Program-made: the position numbers and the translations under genes
Notes under the pieces: generated by a model
What the model saw: the letters and a program-made list of their open reading frames with translations, nothing else
Databases searched by the model: none
What the model was told of the DNA's origin: nothing
Source: Torreya grandis
Taxonomy: Eukaryota; Streptophyta; Pinopsida; Cupressales; Taxaceae
Reading direction: 5' to 3'
Assembly (NCBI GenBank): GCA_037957365.1
Contig: JARHVA010000123.1
Coordinates: forward strand, 716,501 to 780,500
Length of the DNA stretch: 64,000 nt
Shown: piece after piece, positions 23,024-34,900 of the stretch
Layout of the letters: each line of letters starts with the position of its first letter
How positions within the stretch are numbered: position 1 is the stretch's first letter

Positions 23024-23035
23024 GCTCTGATACCA
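23024..23035 (-). other. primer-binding site of element M (initiator Met tRNA)
   Basis: Minus strand reads TGGTATCAGAGC, the standard plant initiator-methionine tRNA primer site, two bases from the 5' LTR. It fixes the element's orientation. Confidence 0.95.
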
Positions 23036-23037
23036 AA

Positions 23038-24973
23038 TGATGAAACCAATCTTACACAACTCTGTAACCATCAACTGTGAGCTAACTTCATATACAGGCC
23101 TATTTAGTTCAAGCATTCCTTGTAGCCCTATTTTCCCTGTTTATTGGCCATAACTATTTATAGGTATACTCAATCATGAAATTAAAACTATTTTTGGATA
23201 CCCATTAATCTCTTCTATAACATACTGAAAAATCTCTTGAGGTTAATTTGTACGGATTTGTACTTTCTTCTTTAGACCCTGTTCCAATTAGCCCTCCTTT
23301 TATGCAAAATGTCTTGTCCAGAGTGATGTACGGACTTTATAATAAAAAAAATCACAATTCCAGATACCCATTATCTTCTTACAGGTGAATAAATCATTTA
23401 TTAGGGTACTTCTTTGGAGAAATCCACTTTTCCTCTATTGGCCTACGCTCTTCCCTTCACATGCACCTAGGCTCCACTTGGCAATTGAATTTTTTCCGTA
23501 CTTATCCGTACTTTGGCACCTTGAAACCACTTCCAACAGTTTTATAACATCATAAAGGGTAAAATTACAAAGTTTCAAGAGTTTTCAAGCTTTAAAACTC
23601 ATTTTGAGGGTTTGAACCTAATTCAGAATTTTCCCATGACAGTCACAGGCTGCGAGCTAATTATTTTTGCTGGGGGTGTTTTAGACAGTTTCAAGGGCTC
23701 TAATCACTTGTATAGGGTCTGCTTTAACCCCCTCCACCTTATCCAATAATAATATTTGTCATGTCAACCTTATGTACCTTCTAATGCTCAACAACTTAGT
23801 GTCTTTTGGCTGTATTTGTATGACAGTCAGCAGGGTTCAAGATTTTTCTTATTTATTTCAATGATCAATGGACTTAAAAATGTTATACAAACATTTCAAT
23901 ACCTTAATTGATTCCCCTATTCCCATACTTATAACAAATAAGACCTTTTCAATGCATTTACCTTGCAAAAACATACAAATGTTTGACCCTTGCCTGTATA
24001 CTGTCACCTACAGGCCTGAATTTCAACAGTTGAAGTTTTGAGATATCAAAGGGATTTCTAAGCCTGTTTCTTCTTCATTTAGGTTTCTAATTACCTTATA
24101 GACCTGTCTCCATACCATTATGAACATCATGCAACCATTTTCACATGGGGTTTTCCCTTAGACAGTGGGCTGTAGTATACAGGCCTGAATACCATGTTTA
24201 GGCTTGTTTAGGCTTTTTATAGCATTCAAAGTACTTAAGACCTCTTGCTCACAATAATAATAATTTCAACTTGTTCCCACATACAAAATAACCAGTCTTT
24301 CTTAATATGCTATGAAGAACCATCCTTCACACACACATTCCCATACATATATATATAGCCCTGTTTACAGAATTCATAAATGAAACAAATACATTCTTTC
24401 TTTCTTTCATAGATCAATTGGAAGACTTACAATTTAATACCAGAATCCATGGCTTTCAAAACCTTGCTTTCTCCTTCTCTCATTCTCTTGACTTCAATCA
24501 AATTTTCTCCTTCTCTTTTCTTCAACATCTCTTGAGTGAGGTCCTCCCTCACTGTTTCTCCTCTCTCTTCTTCATTCCATTCTCTTTCCTTGCATGAGAG
24601 GACCTTTCCTCTCTGTTCTTCTTCTCTTCTACAGCCCTCTCATCCTCCTTATTTTCTCATCCTCTCTATTTAATGAATTTTTCTTTGTTTTCTTTTCAAG
24701 GATTTTCTTCCAACTTCTATGCCCAAATTGGGCTTAAGGCAAACAAATGCTGTTTTTAAGTTTTAACAATATTCTAAGGTTGAAAATAGTTTCAACCATT
24801 TTCCCCTAATTTACTCAACAGCCTAACCATTACTTTTTACCTTTTTACTTTCACTTTTTGATAATTACATTTTACTTTCAAGGTGAAATTTTGAAATCTC
24901 ACAATTTGGAGGGAAAACCAAAATTTGAATTTTTACACTAGAATTTGAAACTTTTGTAGATGCTCCTGCATCA
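23038..24973 (-). repeat. 5' LTR of element M
   Basis: It is 1936 bp, bounded by the primer site on one side and the GTTGT target duplication on the other. Confidence 0.95.
24346..24358 (-). promoter_or_regulatory. TATA box in 5' LTR of element M
   Basis: CTATATATATATG on the minus strand, about 615 bp into the LTR, followed by GC-richer sequence. It is the best promoter candidate for element M and is repeated at 19728-19740 in the 3' LTR. Confidence 0.6.
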
Positions 24974-24978
24974 GTTGT
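24974..24978. repeat. right target-site duplication of element M
   Basis: GTTGT, identical to 18415-18419. Confidence 0.92.
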
Positions 24979-25607
24979 CACCTCAAAGCTAGACAACTAG
25001 CTAATGAGGTTACCCCAAAAATCCTTCCATACAAATACCTCTACCACTTGATGATATTAATACTTATTTTGAACCACCCAAAGTAGGTTACTAGAAAATA
25101 AAAATTTCACATCCACATTGGTTTTGTTACACCAAATAACATGAAGGTAATCCTCACCAATAATACTCTAAATTATTACCAAACCCCACATTTGGAAGCC
25201 AAAAGATCAAATAGAATTTTAAATCTAAAACACTATCTCAAAAAGCCATTTCATGATACTTTGTATGGAATGACAAAATAGGGGTATTAATGATTTGAAA
25301 AATCATAACACATCTTCATAGTATAGGAAATCCAAATAGGGGAGAAAATTAAGAATGAATGCGATAAGGAGAGATAAATGTTAGTAGTTAATCACTTTGA
25401 GTGAGTTGTTGCCTAATCATGACAAAGCACTTCACACCCAAGTGATTAGTGTTCAACCATGAATTAAAAATCCATTTACACATTTCAAATATCTAGTATG
25501 CCCAAAATTGAATGAAATAAGTCTAATTGAATTTTAGAAAGTCTCATCAATCATAGGTGACATCACAAGTCCACCAAATCAAATCTTAGTTTGTGAGCCC
25601 ATAAAAT
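24979..25607. other. no recognised feature, 24979-25607
   Basis: AT-rich sequence flanking element M with no long open frame and no internal match noticed. Confidence 0.5.
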
Positions 25608-26176
25608 TTAGTACAATCCCTTCCTTGATGACATTTTATTGTAACTTTGTACATATAGATTATTTACAATGACTAAGGTATCTATTAACACATTTTACTT
25701 GGGTCTTAATTATTTTGGTTTATGTATCCATTTATTTGATAGTCATCTTCCCATTTTATCACTTGGATACCAATCTCGGTCTATTATCCTTCTCAAAAAG
25801 TATTCTTTGTTGGATAGAAATGGTCCCAAGATTCTATCTGAAGGAGTAGACTTGTTCAGGATTAATTTTAAAACCTTTTCTTAAGTCATGTTTTATTTAA
25901 ACATTATTTTTTCCATTAGGTCTTATTATGTGTCTACTTCTGCACATTGATAGGTTCCCAAACTCAAAATCAAAACCTTTATAAATACAAGGCTACTAAA
26001 AGGCATTAGGAATAAATATCCTCACTTAAAGACTATTCAAATATTTTTATATTCTATCTATAGATTTGCTTAAGCTAGATTCAAGGTTTACAAAGGTTGA
26101 ATTCACATTTTCATTCTTGTGTGAAGGGTAAAATAGGAAAAAGCATTTAGAATTTCATTCATAATTTTACACATAC
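25608..26176. repeat. dispersed ~570-bp repeat, first copy
   Basis: Matches 38792-39385 in the same orientation, starting at AGTACAATCCCTTCCTT and ending at TTTTACACATAC. A 71-codon open stretch (25669-25884) is broken in the second copy, so it is probably non-coding. The family is unidentified; it may be part of an LTR. Confidence 0.75.
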
Positions 26177-26323
26177 CAAAATTCAAATTATATGATCCTT
26201 AGGACCATCTAGACTCCACATTTGGATTACCTAAGACCCCTAGAATTTATTAGACACTTAATATACCAACTTAAGACACAATTGAAACAAATTTGGGGTC
26301 CTTTAAGATGCCCCTACATCACA
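26177..26323 (-). mobile_element. inverted LTR-start fragment
   Basis: Read on the minus strand from 26323, the sequence starts TGATGTAGGGGCATC and resembles the first ~150 bp of the nested element's LTRs (8612, 12152, 51916, 56133). Similarity stops at 26177, where the dispersed repeat begins. Either a truncated LTR or the start of an LTR from a sister family whose remainder includes the dispersed repeat. Confidence 0.6.
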
Positions 26324-26332
26324 TATGCTCCC

Positions 26333-27920
26333 CTAAATCACATATTGTTGTACTCTATGAGTATATAAATCATTTCATTTTCTTAAAATAACATGGATAC
26401 CACTCCTAGTTCAAGTAGTTACCATGCCCCTAATAATAATTAGGAAGTTTTACCTTCTTTCTTGAATAATTAGATGCCTACTAGAAATACCCACAACAAG
26501 GGGCACCCTGCTATCACTGTATTCTTAAGTTCTAGTACACTGGTGGCTAGCCCATAACCTTAAGCAAGTGTTAAATAGGGTGCCCATGTGAACCTTGAGG
26601 TAGCTAATTTATAGTAGATGGTCCAGAGATTAACCAATGATATAGTCAATTTTTGTAGACAAGTGCCTCAAAACACCAACCAAGCTATGAATATCCCACC
26701 TTAGAATAAAAATTATAACTTTCAAAGGGCTAATATACAATAGAACACTGGGCCTAATAATGGGAATATGACTAGTCTCCTTGATAACACCAATCATAAC
26801 CATAATAATGCATCTAATTAAGTATCTATGGAAGACATATCCTTATGCACTTGGTGTAGACTATAAAATAAAACATACCATTATAAAATAGACTATGCTC
26901 AGTTTGCATTAGCCATAAAAATATTTCAAAAGGAGATAGACAACCTTGAAATAGTGTCTATACTAGACAATGTCAAACTAGGCCCTAGTGGGGACAATCC
27001 AAGCACTACCATGGTCTTAGATACCTATGAATTCCCATTTGAAAGTGAAAATGAGCTTGGAGATAACCTTAATGTGGTCCATGAATTTCAATAGTTCTAA
27101 AGGGGGAACAACTATCAAACTAAGGAGTAAGTTTGAGGGTCCTCTGACTACTTCTACTCCCACTGACAATATTTAGGTTCCCCTTGATGAAAATTACACT
27201 AAAAATCCTCCCCCACAAAAGGACCTACTACTTCATATCAGCCTAGAAATAATGTTTTATTTTCCTATGCTAATAAACTAGTGGAACAAAGCAAACATGG
27301 ATATAACATCATAAAGGACCTAAAGAAAACCAAAGCTAACATGACCATGTTTCAGCTACTTTAAATGTGTAATGATAAAGACTTGTTTATAAAATATTTG
27401 TTTTCCCCATGAGGAATGAAGCTATTAAAACCATTGACGCTCATGTTATTGTTTACCAGGAAATGATAGAGATTGACTCTTTTATACTAACAATCAAAAT
27501 TTTTGGCAAATACTTAGATAATTGTTTGGTGGATTTAGGTAATTCATGGAGCATCATCCTTTATGCCATTTACTAAAAAATTAGGAATAATACTTACCAA
27601 ATCTAATATAAAAGTTGTTTAGATGGATATATCAAAAGTTAAAATCATTAACGAGTTGAATCATATCCACATGGAATTGGACTCCAATTCTAGAGTGCAA
27701 AAATTCATTTACATCTATATGGTGGACATACCATAAGAATATGGGATGTTTCTTAATATAGCTTAGTCATAGACACTTAATAGATACATGGCCACTGATT
27801 TCTCTCACATGTGATACCATGGTGAGGTATGCCTAACTAGATTCAGATTGAGAGGGAGCCAAATATGGTTCACATGATCATAGAATATAATAATACCAAT
27901 GAAATCCTATATAAGGAATC
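26333..27920 (+). pseudogene. gag and protease remnant, copy B
   Basis: Gag-like sequence matches copies A and C. Near 26850 a Cys/His cluster (LCTWCRL followed by His) resembles a zinc knuckle. At about 27520-27545 the frame reads CLVDLGNS, the D-x-G catalytic motif of a retropepsin. Downstream, the VDIP..YGMFLN stretch near 27725 resembles the segment after protease in related plant elements. Multiple stops interrupt it. The sequence passes without a break at the point where A and C carry the nested element (about 27917). Confidence 0.65.
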
Positions 27921-28680
27921 TAAACTATGAGTCTATCCACATGAGAATGAAAAATAATCATATGGAAAATTTTCCATCAACAAGTTTATAGTACAATATG
28001 AACTTGAATCTAAAGAGTTTGACTAGCTGGAAAAAGAGGATATCCTCTATGTATTGGAATTGTTTTTATTTTAAAATCCTACCCCAACTCATACAAGAGT
28101 TGAACAAGGAAATTCAATTGAGAACAAGGAGTGTAAAATCCTAGATGTTTCCCATGTTTCCATCATGTATAATTATGTACCATGTCTATTACTAAATATC
28201 AGAACAAAAGGTTATTGATAGCTAAAGAGGAAGGTGTGCCAACCTTAGATTATGGGAAGGATAACAAGGAAGTTAAAATATCAACAAATCCCATCTTAAG
28301 TAACCCAACACACACAAATAAAGATCATATGTGGACCCTTAAGTTTGACAACTCAAAATCTAAGAGCAGGTGTGGTTCTAGGATTTAGATTATCAACCCA
28401 AGAGGAAGGTCATATTTGGTATCCTTCTGAATACAATTTACATTCACCAAGAACATGGTTGAGTAGGAATCCTTGGTACATATCCTCCAATTTTCACTAA
28501 GTAAAAATGTGACAAACTAAAAATTACTTGTAGATTCAAAACTTGTTATCAAACATGTTAGAAGACACTATTCTTAAAATGAGATGTGCCTTTAAAATTA
28601 CTATTTTAGTTTGTCAAACATGATTGAGGACTTATACATATTTTATATCCAAGTTATACCTTGAAATATAAGTATACAAT
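27921..28680 (+). pseudogene. linker and archaeal-type RNase H, copy B
   Basis: The linker is acidic in places, with a readable stretch containing EDILYVLEL near 28035. It leads into the RNase H domain from about 28319: TLKFDNSKSKSRCG holds the first catalytic Asp. The following helix is degraded (the TNNMAEYEA block of copy A has several changes here). As in A and C, the domain lies before RT. Confidence 0.65.
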
Positions 28681-29099
28681 AGACCTATTGGCAATGAGTA
28701 CAAGTACCTTGGAAGCTATCTCTAACTTCAGATTGAGGAGATTCTCTGTAGAGTAATTTTTTACTCCTTTTATTAAAGACAACATCAAAAAATTCCATGT
28801 CTTCAATGATGACAAACATATCATTTACTTCATCACCAACACTGATGTATTTGAGTCTTAGATTGTTGATGAGGATGATAGGGAAGAGTAAAAGTTAAAT
28901 GAATAAGGGGTAATCAATTTGATGACTAATAACATACTAAAAGTTATAGTGTCATTGGAAAGGTTATTTGACATGGACTATTAGGGGGAAAAGGACAATA
29001 TATCTCTTACCATAGGGATTCTCCACCAACATTATAATCTGGGCAATGTAGAACAAACAAAGGTTGTGATTTTATTCATAGCTTATAACTAAACTAAAA

Positions 29100-30115
29100 A
29101 AAAAAGACAAATACACACTACCTTCACTAGATGAAGTCCTTAAAATAGTAAACAACTATCAAATGATTTCATTTCTTGGTGGGTGTTCATGCTACAATTT
29201 GATAATGGTCAACCATAAGGATAGGACAAAGACAATGTTCACAACTAAGTGGCATATATTCACATATAAAAATATGTCATTCAACCTAATCAATGTGGGT
29301 TATAGCTTCTAGTAGGCCATGGATATTGAATTCAAGGACCTCATTAGTAAATTCATAGTCATATACATGTATGACTTGACTATCTTTTCCAAGAGAAGAG
29401 AGGACAATGTGAAAGACTTCAGAGTAGTCTTGCAGAGGTGTAAAGACCATAGAATCTCCCTAAACCTAAATAAATGCATTTTTTTGGTCATAGAGGGTAA
29501 GTTTTTCGGACATATTATATCCAAGAAATGATTCTCAATAAACCTAGAAAGAGATGAATCCATTCTAAAAATATTGTTGACTAACAACAAAAAAGATTTG
29601 AAGTCATTTTTTGTCAAAAGCAATTTCCTAAGGAATTTCATCTTAGGTTTTGTAGAGATATTCAGACCACTAAACAACATTCTATAAAAGGACATTGAGG
29701 TCTAGTGGATGACTAAATCACAATTATCACTTTCTCAAATAAAGACAATAATTATAAAGACACTAGTGCTTATCAGTATTGACTACACACAACCCTTCCA
29801 TGTCTATTCATTTGCTTCATAACATTTAACTATTGTTGTTCTAATGCAAAGAAAGGATCCTAGAGATAAAAGGATAATCTCATTTATGAATGACCCACTT
29901 ATAAATTCAATTATTAGATACTCAACCATTGACAAACAATATTTTTACTTGATCAAAGTGGTCAAAAAATTTAGACATTACATTTTATGCAACAAAGTAT
30001 TTATTATTGTGATTGACATAACCGTTAAGGCAATGTTGATATAGAATGAGTCAGGTAAGTGGCATGGGAAATGGATGAATATCCTACAATAATTCAACCT
30101 AGAGTTGTAACCAAT
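29100..30115 (+). pseudogene. reverse transcriptase and RNase H, copy B
   Basis: RT segments are readable from about 29115 (LPSLDEVLK), with the finger and palm blocks of Ty3/gypsy RT. The active site reads YMYD at 29364-29375, so the first catalytic Asp is lost. The fragment 29319-29531 is open for 70 codons and includes SLNLNKCIFLV. RNase H follows with IRYSTIDKQYFYLIKVVKKFR (29844-30044 open). It is interrupted by several stops. No activity is expected. Confidence 0.85.
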
Positions 30116-30339
30116 AAATATTGTTAAGTCAAGGGATTCAACAAGACCATGTGTAAGGTGGATCCATAAATCATATGCCAATTATACATAGTACAAGACA
30201 TTATAAATGATGACTGATATCAAGACATTATCTATTATTTTTTAAATAATGAGTGCCCATCACATTTAAACTCCACTCAAAGGAGATAATTACATTTTAA
30301 AATTAGTAGTTTCATGATCAAATTAGGTGTGATGTATAT

Positions 30340-31446
30340 ACAAAACCATGAAGTCATTTACCTGAGATTTTTGAGCAAAGTTGAAGCAGCTAAAATACTC
30401 ACTTCCATGGGAAGTATGATACTATTCAAAATTTATGGAGTTCCATAGCTCACCGAATACTTAGAGAAAGATATTACTAGCCTCATATTTTCAAATATGC
30501 CCATGATCATATAAGGATCCACCAAATTTGTCAAGTCACTACACATAAGGAACACACTCCAACCATGCCACTACATCTGATTATTGAGTCATGTCCATTT
30601 GTAAAGTGGGGACTTGATTATGTGGGGTCCATCAATGTTAATTCCTTCTTGGGACACAAATTCATCGTTACTAAAACTAATTATTACATGTGTTGGGCTT
30701 AATCCAAAGCATACATAAATTTCACAATAGAATTGGTGATCAACTTCCTTAAGGACCACATCATAACAATGTTTGGTATGCCATTTGTTTTGATATGTGA
30801 TAACGGTCCTAATTTCTCCTCAAATTATGAAAACTAGGAAATTCTCAATTTTTTTTCCAATTAATACTTATAAGGCAATGTTTTAGCTGAATCAACTTAC
30901 AAGAACTTGTTAGACATAATCAAGAGAGTCTTTGAGAGAAATCCTAAGGATTGGCATACTATTCTAAAATTTGCATTATGGTTTGATAGGATTAAGATCA
31001 ATTCTACCTTAAGTAGCTACCCATACCATCTGGTATATTGACAAGACATGATCTTACTTGTTATCCTTATAAATATGACCTTGATTTTTCTTAAAGATTA
31101 CCTAAGCACCAATAAAAAGAAAGAGGCTCTCCTTAGAATCCTCATATAGATGGAAGAAAAGTGTGATGCAACCTTGATGCAATTTAACAGACATCAAGGG
31201 GTTATCAAATCATGGTTTTAAAATTGAGCTAAAAATAAATCCTTTCAGATCTCTGATTTAGTGTTTCTTTGGGAAAAGGCTCATGAAAGGAAGGGTAAAA
31301 ATGGAAAGTTTGATGCTATTTGGATAAGACCATTCCAAATCTTTGAAATCTTGGGAAAAAATGATTTTCACCTAAGGTGTCTCACTATTGAAGATGTTCC
31401 ATTTTATGTCAATGGACAATTACTTAAACACTACTTCCATGCTTGA
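30340..31446 (+). pseudogene. integrase with DDE residues and C-terminal part, copy B
   Basis: The zinc-binding module is degraded at about 30360-30560. The core begins with VKWGLDYVG (30601-30630, first Asp) and continues to ICDNGPNFSS (30793-30822, second Asp). The Glu lies in VLAESTYKNL (about 30879-30908), followed by NPKDWHTILKFALW. The C-terminal part is open at 31261-31446, with LWEKAHERKGK and VNGQLLKHYF, the usual last segment of pol before the 3' LTR. Stops and a frameshift between these blocks make it non-functional. It is the only integrase core in the window. Confidence 0.82.
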
Positions 31447-31795
31447 ACTAGTTTGAGTTTTCTATAAATAAGTTCTCATATAGCTAGAATAAAAGCATGA
31501 CGTAGCCCTACTACACTTTAACAAGCATTAAGTGGTTATCAAATGATGTTTTGAAAATCAAGCCAAAACCAAGGCCTTTCAGATCTCTAATTTAGTCCTA
31601 CTATGGGACAAGGATCATGAAAGGATGGGTCAAAATGGAAAGTTTGATGCCCTTGGCTAAGATAATTCCAAATATTTGTGGGAAAAAATGCTTTTCACCT
31701 AAGTTGTCTCACTGGAAAGGATGTTCCATTTCTTGTCAATGGATAATTATTCAAACACTACTTCCAAGCTTGAAATGGTTTGGGGTAATTTTTTA
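31139..31795 (+). repeat. ~330-bp tandem duplication of the integrase C-terminus
   Basis: 31475-31795 repeats 31139-31474 with scattered substitutions and an offset of 327-336 bp. Both contain the block ending in VNG and a YF motif; the second copy is out of frame. The divergence shows the duplication is old. Confidence 0.85.
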
Positions 31796-31948
31796 AATAA
31801 TTTCCCTTTTAATTCCTTGTTGTTTTTACTTTCTATGTTTTCTATTTATTTAGGTCTAGTTTTCTTGTTTGTTTTTCTCTTTTCCTTGTTGGGCCTATTC
31901 CCAACTATTTTGTCTCATAATTCTTTAAACAAATTTCATGGTGAAGAG

Positions 31949-34900
31949 TGATAGGCCTGAAATTAAGTGGAACAAATGATATTCTAATGTGTGAGTACTC
32001 TAAGTTTTAATGAATTGAATTCAATCTTCAATTCAGTTATGAAATCTTTGGTTGTTTGTTTCTGTTTTGAATAAGTTTGTGTTTAATAAATTGGGAATGG
32101 GATATCTAATTCATGAAGACATTATCTTAAAACCTATCACAAAGGAAACTTCATTATTTCTAAAATTACTTACATGAAATAATTGCATCTAGGGTTTAAT
32201 GGTGAAAAAACCATAATTCCAGACTTTATTTACCATGGTGGTCCCTAACCTAGGATTGAAATGTTCAATAAAAAGAATATATAAAAAGGAATAGAAAAGA
32301 AAATTAAATTCTTAAAATTTAGTCTTGAGTGACTCAATAAACCTCTACCATGGTTATGGATGCCTGAATGGTAGTAGAACAAGGCTTTATGTGGGACCAG
32401 AGGCAACTTTATCTAGGCTAAAGATGCTTGGATGATAGTGGAGTAATGTCTAGGTATTTATTCCAAAGTAGAATTTATTAGATGAATGACCCTAAATGAA
32501 ACACCTATTCCTTGAAAGTTCTAGAAAGGAAATAAATACATAAGCACATACCAAACAATGAGATTATCTAAATTGGGTCCCATAGTCTCCCCCCTTATAG
32601 TCTTTGCATAAGTTGTTCTATGCTCTAGGTATTAGGTTAAGCCAAATATTTTGAGTTGTAGATAGGGTTTCAATGTTTCAAAATACTCTGGAGTATTTTC
32701 TATTAGAGTCATCATTTGTTGTTTCTTATAAAACATGTCCTAATTTATTCATAAAACTAGGTAACATCTTTTGCCATAGAGTTGGTCATTAAGGTCTTAC
32801 TCAGGTCTAGGTTTATTTTTATCTACTGACTTGGATGGGAGAGTCCTTGAAGATCTACAGTCTTAATTTTTTGTTTGTTTTACTCTTTAAGCCAAATTTG
32901 ATTTCAAGGATGTCTATACACTTGGTCTAGGAAATCACATTTGAGACTTCTTTGATGTAATGCATGAATTTGTCACCAATTTGATAAGTCTTGGTCTATC
33001 ATTAATCATGTTTTGAATTGTATTAGGGTTATCATTTTTAGACCATTTCAAATCAAATTTGTGCAAGTTGTCTAACCATTATAAGATTTTTGTTTTTTAT
33101 TTGGGTAGTTTGGCATGATATTATGTACCTTAGTGTATTTGATTAAGCATTCCTAGTTGATAAACCTCTAAATTTCAATCCCTCCATGAACTGTTATATT
33201 GAATTGGCCTTAACTATTGATCAAATAGGAAATTTGCATCAGCATTTTCATATCTATTTGGGTCTCTTTTTCCCCTTTTTGATTGGTATGGTTGTGTGTT
33301 TTTAAAGGTTTTCATGGTATTTATTTTAAGGTAATCATGTTTGCATATCCTCTTAGACCAAACAAAATGGATAAATGTTCTTTGAAATCTCATTTATAGG
33401 TTAGTAGTTTCTTAGTTAGTGGCTCAATTGTATCTTTAAGTAGGCATGAGGGTTATTTTTTTCTTGGTTTTATTTCTTTGGGATTAGACCTTTTTTTTCA
33501 AAAATCATATTTTAAAATCAAATGGCTAAGTGTTTTACCCATAAGATAATAATTTTTTGGATCTTTCCCATGAGTCCCTAGCCTAGCCTAATTGTGCCAC
33601 TTGTTATTTGACTACTTCCATCAGTCTCATTTGCCCTAGGATTTTATTTGGTCCTTTTAGGTGAGCAAGATCGTACCATATGGCATGATCTCATTTTACC
33701 ATTTTTTTAGGCCCCCTTGGTTTCTCCACCTAGCCATAAGTCTCTAGAGTAACCAAGATCTTGATAAGTGTCATGATCTTGGTTACTCACCCTATAGTGC
33801 AAGTCTTAAATCTAAAAACATGGCCCTTTGAACTTATATATGCATGGTATCACACCACATGGGGTGATCTCATTTCATCATGACCTTGGGCCCATATAAA
33901 TTTCACCAACAAACCCTAGACCCCTCGAATGTGTGAGATCATGCTATTTTACACAATCCTATTTTTCCATGCCCCTAAGGTAGTATATATGTTTCCTTTC
34001 TATAGTTAAGACCATAGATACATGAGATCATGACATATGGAATAATCATATTTATTTAAGTTCCTAGGGTCATCATTATGTTTATGATATTTTTGGGTGA
34101 CTGAGATCTTGACAAGTGTCAAGATCTTTTTTCACTGAGCATGTTCAAGTCATTGATCTAAGTAAGAATTAGGTTAAACCCTGAATAAGTGAATAAATGC
34201 CACATGGCATGGACTACCAAATGAATGAAAAAATTGAACACACATTATAATTTTATGAGCATAAATTTGATGGATGTTTGGACTGTTAAAACTATCAGAC
34301 TTCAAACTATACTTAAGACTTAACAAATTTTTAAATAGTTTCAAGGTCTCAGTTTAATCCTTAGTGATAATTTGACCTATATTTTGATCATTTTTGAGTT
34401 TATGAGATAATCATTTTATGAATTTTTTAATTTTAAATTGATCATTTTATTTATATCAATTGAAGTTTCAAATTTTACAAGGTTTTTTTTTCTCACCAAT
34501 TTTAACATGCCTTCACCCTGTTTTGACTAAAAATGGGTTGATTATCTATTTTGTTGTCTTTACAATGGATTATTTTATTTAATTGAAATGATCTACCTTT
34601 ATTTAAATATTAAGGTTTGATCATTTGATTTGATTTATTAGATCGATTATGTTATTGGAAAAATAACCTTTTTCAATTATTAAATATTAACGACTTTGCC
34701 TTAATAATTTTGACTAAAGCTAAAGATATAGACTCCAAAATTTAGTTTTAATTTTCAAAATATAACAACTAATTTTTATCTACAAGCCTATATTTGACAC
34801 ATAAATTCTACTTGTCAACATTTCAGTGCTCTGCTCCTAAAGAAGCTATTGTATGAAGAGTAAGGGCCTTCGACCCTCTAAGTGCCTAGGATCATGATAC

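Larger units (their letters stand above)
18420..24973 (-). mobile_element. element M: complete non-autonomous LTR retrotransposon
   Basis: The element is 6554 bp with two LTRs of 1936 bp each, perfect 5-bp target duplications (GTTGT), a primer-binding site and a polypurine tract. The primer site lies next to the right LTR, so the element is read on the minus strand. LTR ends are TGATGCAGGAGC...CATCA in that orientation. The LTRs differ at about 25 positions by eye (roughly 1.3 percent), so it is far younger than its neighbours. The 2682-bp interior has one long frame and no gag capsid, zinc knuckle, protease, RT, RNase H or integrase. It must depend on another element for mobility. Confidence 0.95.

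Noticed and set aside
17810..26323. Possible single ~2-kb inverted solo LTR formed by 17812-18419 plus 24979-26323 and split by element M
   Set aside because: The summed length is suggestive and the right end resembles an LTR start, but the left end does not resemble the expected LTR end and no target duplication was found.
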